A stretch of DNA of 64,000 nucleotides. Origin: Owenia fusiformis (Eukaryota; Annelida; Polychaeta; Sabellida; Oweniidae). Location of the stretch: the NCBI GenBank assembly GCA_903813345.2, contig CAIIXF020000005.1, positions 11,599,375 through 11,663,374 of the forward strand. The letters run 5' to 3'. The notes under the pieces were generated by a model. The model did no database searches. It was not told the origin of the DNA and was given only the letters and a program-made list of their open reading frames with translations. Below are positions 12,178 to 34,250 of this stretch, piece by piece. The position numbers were made by a program, and so were the translations under genes. How positions within the stretch are numbered: the first letter of the stretch is position 1; each line of letters begins with the position of its first letter.

Positions 12178-14160
12178 ACCTTGAAAAATTTTGAAATTGA
12201 CCTTTTTTCAATTTTTGAGCTCTTATATCTCAAAACTGGGACAAAATTCTATTAGATAGTCAATTGCTAATATGTGAAGAACCCTTAGAGGAATGTATAT
12301 TCTGACTTTTGAAAAAAAATATTGATTTGTAGTCTCGAACTTAGAGAAACTTAGATAACACAGTTTGTGACCTAATTTGATGACCTTGACCATTGACCTT
12401 GAAAATTTTACTCTTTTAGACCTCTGTAGGTCTTTTGTAATTAGGCTGACCTAAATTTGAATCCAAAAACTCAACTTTGAAAATCAAATTTTCTGACCTT
12501 TCAAAGGTCACTGAAGGTCAACTCAAGGTCAAAGGTCAAATCTGAGGTCAGATTTGGACTCCTGGGAACTTGTAAATGATTTTAAAAAAAAAATTTGGTC
12601 AGATTGAAGCAAGTTGAAAAATGACCTTTTCTGACCGTTTTTTGACGTCAAATATCTCAAAAACGGTAAAAATTTAATGCTGACATAAAGTGAACAATTT
12701 GTAGAGAATACTTAAATGTAGTTTCAGTTTAATTCATCGCAAGAAATAATGAAGTATAAGGACAAACTTGAGAAACTTAAAAAAAAACTTAGATTTGACC
12801 TAGATTTTGACCTTTGACCTTGACCTAGATAAAAAATATTTTCCCCCCTATTCCAGCCCAGGTTCCTAGTGGGAGCATATAGTAGGTAGTTGAAAGCTAG
12901 TTGGAAGTAGGAGAAAAATGCTTTGAAAGAATAATAAATAAAGAATAAATAAATAAAGAAAAGCTACAAAAGCTATAGGAGGCCCTTTCAGTAGGGCCTC
13001 CTAATAATGAAGTATAAGGACAAAGTTGAGAAACTTGAAAAAAATTTAGATTTGACCTAGATTTTGACCTTTGACCTAATTTGATAACCGTGACCCTTGA
13101 CCTTGAAAATTTTACTGTTTTAGAGCTCAGTGGGTCTTTTATGATTAGGCTTACCCTAAATTTGAATCCAAAAACTCAATTTGAAAAATCAACTTTTCTG
13201 ACCTTTCGAAGGTCACTGAAGGTCAACTAAAGGTCAAATGTCAAATCTGAGGTTAAATATGAACTCCTGAGGAGTTGTAGATGATTTTTAAAAAAAAGTT
13301 GGGTGAATTTGAAGCAAGTTAAAATTTGACCTTATAAACTTTAAAAAATCGACCTTTTTCAGTTTTTGAGCTCTTATATCTCAAAACTGGGACAAAATCT
13401 TAATAGATAGTCAATGACTAATATGTGTAGAACCCTCAGAGGAATGTACATCTTGACTTTCAATTAAAAATATTGATTTGTAGTCTTGAACTATGAGAAA
13501 CTTAGATAGCACAGTTTGTGACCTAATTTGATGACCTTGACCTTTGACCTTGAAATTTTTACTTTTTTAGACCTCAGTAGGCTATTTGTAATTAGACTGA
13601 CTTAAATTTGAATCCAAAGACTCAATTTGTAAAATCAACGTTTCTGACCTTTCGAAGGTCACTGAAGGTCAACTAAAGGTCAAAGGTCAAATCTGAGGTC
13701 AGATTCGGACTCCTGGGAACTTGTAGATGATTTTAAAAAAAAAATTTGGTCAGATTGAAGCAAGTTGAAAAATGACCTTTTTTGACCGTTTTTTTACGTC
13801 AAATATCTCAAAAACGGTAAAAATTTAATGCTGACATATCGTGAATAATTTGTAGAGAATACTTAAATGTAGTTCCAGTTTAATTCATCGCAAGAAATAA
13901 TGAAGTATAAGGACAAACTTGAGAAACTTGAAAAAAAACTTAGATTTGACCTAGATTTTGACCTTTGACCTTGACCTAGATAAAAAATATTTTCCCCCCT
14001 ATTCCAGCCCAGGTTCCTAGTAGGATCATATAGTAGGTAGTTGAAAGCTAGTAGGAAGTAGAAGAAAAATGCTTTGAAAGAATAATAAATAAATAAAGAA
14101 TAAAGAAAGAATAAAGAAAAGCTACAAAAGCTATAGGAGGCCCTTTCAGTAGGGCCTCCT
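12178..14160. repeat. two tandem ~1.15 kb AGGTCA-rich repeat units
   Basis: Landmarks recur at an offset of about 1150 bp: GAGCTCTTATATCTCAAAAC at about 12219 and 13369, cccccctattccagcccagg at about 12845 and 13996, and the palindrome aggaggccctttcagtaggg at about 12977 and 14135. The units are packed with AGGTCA or TGACCT hexamers, including perfect DR1 pairs at 12526-12538 and 13677-13689. The right terminus GGGCCTCCT mirrors the left terminus near 2472. Confidence 0.75.
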
Positions 14161-14644
14161 AATAACTATCACAATGTCCTGCAGATATACAGGGGGATTG
14201 CAAACATGTGCCATTATCTACCATCTCCTAAGATTTTCTCCATCTAAAATGTCACTCGACTTTTTTGTGATTATGAGTCAAAGAAAGCATTCTTGAGTTT
14301 CAAATTGACTTCTGTGGTAACTTAAAACCATCTTCTAATTTATTCCACTTACCTTTTATTGTTTCTCCAAATATATTCTTTGAAAATCGGATTTTAAGGG
14401 TGTTAGTCAGGGTAATTCTGTGCCATTTTATCAAAAATCTTGTTGCTATCTAGAAACGAGCAATTGTGATCTTGTTGTTACCTAGGGGCGAGCAACTGTG
14501 ATGTCACGTCACACTCATGTTAATTCTGGAATCACATGGCAGCCATTTTGGAAATTTCAAAAAAGTTCCCAATTATAAAGGCTAAATGCTGTTTACAAAT
14601 TGGAAACTATGGCAGAATCAACAAAGGGTTTATGTTCAATTAAC

Positions 14645-15039
14645 AAAGGACGATTCTCGGTTTGGAGAACGAAGTTCATCAATCTAAATGAGCATTATCC
14701 CTGCTTCGGACAAATTTGATTTTTTTACATAATATAGATTTGAATGTCCTCTTTTGAATAGTCATAATTTAATTTGGGTAATATTTCTAGATTTTTCGCA
14801 AAAATATATTAGCGCAGTACACTGATGAACTTCTTTCCCCAAAATGGAGACTTGTATTTTATTGAATCGGTCTAATTGAGCGTTATCCCTGCTTCAGACC
14901 AATTTGTTATTTTTCCATCTTGTAGATTTAAATGTCCTCTTTTGAAAATTCATAGTTTAATTTGGGTAATATTTCTATATTTTTCATGAAAAAAATTATA
15001 AGCCCAGGAGACTGTTCTCCAAACCGAGAATCGTCCTTT
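14645..15039. mobile_element. 395 bp MITE with perfect 26 bp TIRs
   Basis: The left end (14645-14670) and right end (15014-15039) are perfect inverse copies beginning AAAGGACGATTCTCGGTTTG. The ends and inner sequence are related to the arms of the 9.57 kb element at 2605-12176, so this is a short member of the same family. Two internal sub-repeats contain tttgggtaatatttcta. Confidence 0.8.
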
Positions 15040-15120
15040 ATTGTAAATAAGTTTCACATCAGTTTTGCTGAAATTTAATTTCTACATGATTACGCCACAA
15101 ATAGTGTGCTCCAACTAACT

Positions 15121-15883
15121 TAAGGTCTCATGGAAGTTAACAGGAAATGACAAAACAAAAAATGACAAAGCCATGCTGGATTTTGAAAATTTTTTGAACC
15201 AAGATAACAGAGTTCTGTTTGGACCTCCAGTCAGTTTAACTAGTTCCAAATATCATTTACATGACCAGGAACACAATTGAAATGGTCAGAATGACCATAA
15301 ACATGATAAAATAACCTTTTTAGCCCTCTGAAAATGTGACTGAAAAATAGCTAAAAGTAGGTGCTCAGGAAAGGTCAATGAACAGAATATTTTGATTTTT
15401 TCAGAAAATGTGTCCAATATATTGCTCTAAATGACACAATCTTTGAAATTTTAAAAAATCGTCTGAAACAATAATGGCTGTAGTAAAAAGGAAAATAGAT
15501 CGATTTTCAATTCAGTTTTTTTCAATTTTTTCTTTTTCTAAGAATGATATCAAATTTTTTTGAATTGTATCATTTAGAGCAATATATTGGGCACATTTTC
15601 TGAAAAAGTCAAAATATTCTGTTCAGTGACCTTTCCTGAGCACATACTCTTAGCTTTTTTTTAGTCACATTTTCAGAGGGCTGAAAAGGTTATTCTATCA
15701 TGTTTATGGTCATTCTGACCATTTCAACTGTGTTCCCGGTCATGTAAATGATATGTGGAACTAGTTAAACTGACTGGAGGTCCAAACAGAACTCTGTTAT
15801 CTTGGTTCAAAAAATTTTCAAAATCCAGCATGGCTTTGTCATTTTTTGTTTTGTCATTTCCTGTTAACTTCCATGAGACCTTA
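15121..15883. mobile_element. 763 bp near-complete palindrome (fold-back element)
   Basis: The left arm starts TAAGGTCTCATGGAAGTTAA and the right arm ends with its inverse. The arms run about 330-350 bp each with a short central spacer near 15480-15540. No coding content was seen. Confidence 0.85.
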
Positions 15884-15910
15884 AAGGACATCTGATGAGT
15901 ACTGTTAATT

Positions 15911-16189
15911 TACTGTAAATTGCTTTAATTTGACTACCATTTTAATTTGGCAGATTTGGCAGGTTGATAAAAACTGCCAAATTAAATCTCCATCCTTTTT
16001 TGAAAAAGGGCCTAAAGTCTCATTGAATCCCATTTTTATGATTGCTACCCCCCCCCCCCTTTGTCAGTAACCCGAAAGTAACCTGACCACATGTCTTCCT
16101 AGCAATGGGTCAATCGAGCAAATTAAATAGCAGCCAAAATTTGCCCAATCCACCAAATTAATAGGGCAAAATTAAAGCAATTTACAGTA
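15911..16189. mobile_element. MITE with TACTGTAAATTGCTTTAATT ends
   Basis: The left end TACTGTAAATTGCTTTAATT and its inverse ending at 16189 bound about 280 bp. The ends resemble those of the METAP2-intron element at 27041-27530, suggesting one family. A run of C at about 16050 is internal. Confidence 0.7.
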
Positions 16190-16225
16190 CATGATTTGCA
16201 CAAGTGTGAGTTACACATATTTCAT

Positions 16226-16929
16226 TAGCCTTGCCCCAAGTCGGTATTTTTTACTTTATCTGATCTTGGATTATTACCGCCTTGTGTAATCCGATACATC
16301 TCCACTGTTATTATGATAAATTATGCACCAACTATTACGTGTGCGCTATAGCATTAGCCAATAGCGGTAGTCATACACAAAAATCAATAAATAAATCCAT
16401 GTGTTCGCCATGCGGTTGTGAAGTTATATGCGGCATGCTTGCAGACTGCAAATCCAGGCTTCTCCCTTACAAATAAAACGCATTCACCGGAAACATAATA
16501 ACTTTTCATTATCCTTTTTACAGCATAACTATAAGTGTTTATATGTGAACTGATCAGTCATCAACTTTCTGATATTAAATCGGTTCACTACATTCAAATT
16601 ACTTTCAATTCTATTTAGCAAATAAAACGTTTATCGATTTTGTGAGGGTCATTTTCAGTTTTGCTCGCCGATGAAAGTAAAGCGAGGTAGGACTTCCCAC
16701 AATGCCACTATCAAAGGTTCCGATACTAACTTGCTGATTGGAGCAAAATCAACAACTGTATTACCTCGTGTGTTTGTAACCTAAATTTAGACATTGAAAG
16801 ATCGCGTGCTATTGGTCAAAATCACCGACATAAACAAACTGTCGGTAAAGCACGTGGCTTTCTCTTTGGTACAAGGCAGTCATAATAGAATTCAAGATAA
16901 GTAAAAGAGACCGACTTGGGGCAAGGCTA
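16226..16929. mobile_element. 704 bp MULE-like non-autonomous element with 9 bp target duplication
   Basis: The terminal inverted repeats TAGCCTTGCCCCAAGTCGGT (16226-16245) and their inverse (16910-16929) are perfect over 20 bp. They are flanked by a perfect 9 bp direct repeat ATATTTCAT at 16217-16225 and 16930-16938. A 9 bp duplication is typical of the Mutator/MULE superfamily. No transposase is seen inside. Confidence 0.8.
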
Positions 16930-16938
16930 ATATTTCAT

Positions 16939-17621
16939 TAATTCATATATTTCACACTGCCAGAATGTGAGTTGATGCAAAATTCAAAATGTCTCCTACA
17001 CATTTCATTGAATATATATGAGAACAGTCCTACGTTAAGAACCAAATAATAGCCAACCAATTAAAAAAAAAGAATTCAAAAAGAATAGAGTGGAGTACCT
17101 CAAACTGACATTTCTCATGGCTGTACATTAAACTCATGTGTTTTATTCATCTCAGTTTCATTTTTTGTGATAAGCACAGCAAAACAGCAATGATGATATA
17201 ACAAATATTCAATACATTAAAGGTATTGAAAAAAATCAGCATGATATCTGTTCTTCAATTAGAAGCCAGTATCACAAATTAAACATTATTACATGCTATA
17301 GGATAACATTGTTCCTCCAGTTAACATTCGTAACATGCAATACCAATTTTGGCATTAGAAGGATCTTTTATTCAAGTCAAACATAATACTTTATTCCAGC
17401 ATTTTACGTACAAGTCCTCCGTTTAATCAACAATTTTTCTCTTGTGCATATAGGCTGCAAAATAATCGTGACCAGTTTGTTTGAAACAGAGGAATCTTGC
17501 ATACAGTCCTTGTTTAACACCCCCACTTCACTCAACCCATGACCCAAAAATATGCATTAGAAATGGGTCAGGGGGGGTGGTTGTTTTGAGACTTGTTGGA
17601 TTAATATGCAGAGACCAAATT
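16939..17621. other. METAP2 3' flank / 3' UTR
   Basis: This lies downstream of the METAP2 stop on the minus strand. AATAAA signals on that strand (TTTATT on plus) occur at 17390-17395 and 17367-17372, about 230-255 nt after the stop. They are plausible polyadenylation signals. Nothing else is recognised. Confidence 0.5.
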
Positions 17622-31027
<13,406 letters not shown>

Positions 31028-31320
31028 GATGCAAGTTGAACTCCCAGATAACAATATTGGTAGTCTACTTTTAATGACAATATTTGATTTGAATTTTGAA
31101 TTATGAATAATTTTTATATTAATGCGATTTTTTCCTCTTTGAGATATTGTTTAAACTCAAGATAAAGTTAGAATGAAAGTAAACAAAATTTTATTTACTC
31201 AGTATATTTTACCATTTTGTAATTATCGCAAGTCAATGAATGCAGTTTTCCAAATTTGAAAGATGTTTGTAAATTGGTATGTACATTTTGCCGTTGTGGC
31301 TGCCTTGGGACACAGTGCAG
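31028..31320. promoter_or_regulatory. METAP2 upstream region
   Basis: This is the sequence immediately 5' of the METAP2 start codon on the minus strand. It must contain the 5' UTR and probably the promoter. No specific element is recognised. Confidence 0.3.
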
Positions 31321-31581
31321 GGGCGTAGCCAGCTTTCAGTCAGGGGGGGGGGTGCGATCGCCGAAAGTTTTTCAGTTTTCGGCCAGGGGTGCGATTTTGC
31401 CATAAGCAACACAAAAAATTAAGATTTCTTTTGAATTTTACAAAAATTGATGCAACTTCCTTCAAAATTGAGCTAGAAGCTTCAAATAAAAAGCATTTTA
31501 AAGCTCTTTTCTACCTCTATCCAATGGTCATATTTTCAAAGGTTATGGTCGCACCCATCGCACCCCCCCCTGGCTACGCCC
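31321..31581. mobile_element. GGGCGTAGCCAGC-ended MITE
   Basis: GGGCGTAGCCAGCTTTCAGT at 31321 and the inverse CTGGCTACGCCC ending at 31581 bound 261 bp. A diverged partial copy occurs at 34635-34815 inside a POT1 intron. Confidence 0.65.
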
Positions 31582-32439
31582 ATGCAGTTTGTTGTGTGTT
31601 GCTTTTATGTACATGTAAACCTTTATACTTTCACTTGGCTACATGTTGTGCCTATTCTTTTTGAAGTTGTGGAACTTTGTTTTGGACTGTCTGTTGTTTC
31701 TTGTCTTCATTCTCAAAATTCATTTCGTTCGTTGCGTACCTTCACTAGACTACCTCTCTAAGGCACAGGAGGTACGGATGGCACTGGACGAAAGGCTCGG
31801 AGACTGTCTTGTCTTCATTCATTTCTCAAGAAAGGCAGAGGATTATCACAGGCCTGTCAGCTGTCTTGCAATTTGTGTATGTGTCACGCATTTGCTGAAG
31901 AAAGTGAAGTTACGATTCTTTATTATACGGCCGCGCCTGGAGAGCCTTAAAATTTAAGGCTCTCTAGCCAAAATGCTAAAGAGCCTTAAATTTTAAGGTT
32001 CTTTAGCATTTCGGCTAAAGAGCTCTTTCGGCTAAAGAGCTCTTTAGCATTTTGATAGCCAATTCTGCTAGAGAGCCTTAAAGGAATTCCAGGCAACAGA
32101 AATGACGAAATATTGCTTCTGGGACAAGATCAAACGACTTTGACATATTCTATACCCAAGCAACCTATTTTGTAATTTAACAAATCAGCACAAATATACA
32201 TACCATACTAGCAGATATCGGACAAATTCAAAAAGAAATATTTTTTGATCGATAAAATCACGGATTATTAAACCGGAAGTGTCTTCTGAGGTCCGTAAAG
32301 AAGATGAAGAAGAAAACATATAAAGATTTCAGTCAATTCAATTTTGCCGTCGATTTAATTTTAAATGGTTTTGGATAATCTTTGAATGCTTACTATGACT
32401 TCTATTAGTACTGTTTTAACTTCCCCACTTCATAAACAG

Positions 32440-33130
32440 AACATTATCATTCTTTACTCGACTCATAAATTTACTTCCGGTCTACCGGGAAAAAAAATGT
32501 TCTAAAACCTTTTCAATCCTTAGTCTAAATTTGGCTTTTTAAAGGTTCAAACGATGACTTTGAATGGACCTTTATGCATATATCGAAAATAGGTTCACCA
32601 GAGAAGGTGTAAGACCAGGCAATCACGTAAAAATGTCTGAGAGTCACATTTATTGATGACTTTGATGCTAGCCTAAAATCGTTGATACATAACAGACTTT
32701 TGAGCGGAAGTTTTTGCAAAAAAGTCGTTTGAAAAAATATCTTGTCAGCTGGAAAATCCTAAAAACAGCATTGAAATCAGCATTATCACTTTTTGCTCGA
32801 CTCATAAATTACTTCCGATCTACCGAGAGAAATAAAAGTTCTTAGAACCGTTTCAATCCTCAGTCTAAATTTGGCTTTTTAAAGGTTCAAACATCGATTT
32901 TGAACGGACCTTCATGTACATGTATGTATCGAAAATATATGTCTCTGGTTCACAAGAGAATGTGTAAGACCAGGCAATCACGTATATAACCAGAAAAATG
33001 TTATTTTTACCATTTTATCCACTATACATGTAAATCGCAATGTCTGTTTAGCAAATATGTGCTCTCTCATGTGCTTAAATTCTCACTTGTGAGGAAGACG
33101 TTTTTGCAAAATATTATGCAAAAATATCTC
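32440..33130. repeat. tandem duplication, ~340 bp unit
   Basis: CTCGACTCATAAATTTACTT...CTAAATTTGGCTTTTTAAAG...GTAAGACCAGGCAATCACGT is present twice, starting near 32457 and 32798. The copies differ by scattered substitutions and small indels. Confidence 0.75.
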
Positions 33131-33491
33131 GTCACGTGAAAAATTCTAAAAAACAGCATTGAGATCTAATGGGCAATAGATTTGGAAGTATATTCTGTGA
33201 TATCCCTGGGCTGATGTCCCTGCATTCACGATAAACTGTGTCAAGATGTGCTATATCTAGAAGAAACAAGATCCCTTTTCATCCCCAGGTCTGCATCATA
33301 CTTTTTGCCATCTTAAAATGGGATTCCCTGTATTCTCAAAGCTTGTGACTATAGCAAAGCCAATACAAGTGATTAAATTCATTAAACATTGATGATTGAG
33401 CGATGGTGCAAGCCCAGGAATTCTAGAAAAAAATGTGTACATAATTTCCGGACCTCAGAGAACAAACTTCCGGCTTGTTATTCATAAAAAA

Positions 33492-33563
33492 GTGCTTCGT
33501 GGGGGAATCGAACCCACGCCGCAGAAGTGAGAAGCGAGCATCCTAACCGCTATACCAGAGTGT
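33492..33563 (-). pseudogene. degenerate tRNA-Glu(CTC)-like sequence or tRNA-derived SINE
   Basis: The minus strand reads TGGTATAGCGGTTAGGATG (D-arm/A box very like tRNA-Glu), TTCTCAC (a CTC anticodon loop) and GGGTTCGATTCCCCC (T-arm/B box). The anticodon stem and acceptor stem do not pair, so it is not a functional tRNA. Confidence 0.55.
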
Positions 33564-33813
33564 TTTTCCGTGATGGGTAAAAAATTTTGAAACTTTATAG
33601 TGATAAACATGTGTGAAATTTTTTAAGTGGCATTCTGGGTTGAAAAACTTTCGAGAGTGTTGTTTTATCATTTTATTGTTTAGATGACGAAAACTTCAAT
33701 AAAAAACAATATAAACACGGATTATAAACACAAAGGCTCTCTAGCCAAAACACTATGTTCACAGCTAAATAGCCTTAAATTTTAAGGTACTCCAGACACT
33801 TCGTTATTATACA

Positions 33814-33902
33814 GGGAGTCAGTCTCCCCCCCCCCCTATATAGACCAATAGAATATTTTCTATTGGTCTAATTTTTTTTGGGGGGGGGCTGACTGACTCC
33901 CC
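33814..33902. repeat. strong ~40 bp-arm hairpin
   Basis: GGGAGTCAGTCTCC with a C-run, then TAGACCAATAGAATA, is followed by its inverse TATTGGTCTA, a G-run and GACTGACTCCC. It could form a near-perfect hairpin with homopolymer C/G stretches. Confidence 0.85.
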
Positions 33903-34022
33903 ATGCTTTATTATTTCTGATTTGAAATATTTCGAGAGAAGAACAAACAAACGTAGACACATCAACAAATGAACGCTGAAAAAAACCGAACAAACTTTCA
34001 TGTGAATTGTGTATATGTCACA

Positions 34023-34058
34023 CCATGGGCTTTCAACTAGCTAATTGAAAGCCCATGG
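34023..34058. repeat. perfect palindrome near the POT1 5' end
   Basis: CCATGGGCTTTCAA (34023-34036) and TTGAAAGCCCATGG (34045-34058) flank 8 bases. The half-motif recurs at 30834-30846 in METAP2 intron 1 and at about 51848-51860. Confidence 0.85.
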
Positions 34059-34089
34059 TCACACATTTGCTTCAAACCTTTTCGTCAAG

Positions 34090-34245
34090 ATGGCTCATTT
34101 TAGAATTCTGGGCTGTTTCCTCTTCTTGGTGGCAGGTAATATATTGTTTACATTCAGGCCTTTACATAAATCTTAGACAAGGAATTGATGTTATTCCAGA
34201 TTCTGCATTTCTATCACCACGTTCACAGGGTGTAGCGACCTATAG
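34090..34245 (+). promoter_or_regulatory. possible POT1 5' UTR with a 20-codon uORF
   Basis: ATG at 34090 opens MAHFRILGCFLFLVAG, which runs into a good donor (ggcag/gtaata after 34135). Joined to the acceptor ttcacag (exon from 34229), the frame adds CSDL and stops at 34243-34245. That is five bases before the POT1 ATG at 34251. This suggests a leader exon and a short upstream frame. It could instead be chance. Confidence 0.4.
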
Positions 34246-34250
34246 AGAAG

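Larger units (their letters stand above)
31929..33803. mobile_element. 1.9 kb TIR element with 9 bp flanking duplication
   Basis: The inverted ends share TGGAG..CCTTAAAATTTAAGGC. They are flanked by the direct repeat TTATTATAC at 31920-31928 and 33804-33812. The interior contains a tandem duplication (about 32440-33130) and a tRNA-like remnant. No transposase is seen. The left end also has extra palindromic copies of the GAGAGCCTTAAATTTTAAGG motif (31939-32080). Confidence 0.55.

Noticed and set aside
33492-33563. Functional tRNA-Glu gene
   Set aside because: The acceptor and anticodon stems do not pair, although the internal promoter boxes are preserved.
34090-34135. Short secreted protein or signal peptide fused to POT1 (MAHFRILGCFLF...)
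   Set aside because: Splicing to the next acceptor puts a stop before the POT1 frame, so at most it is a uORF.
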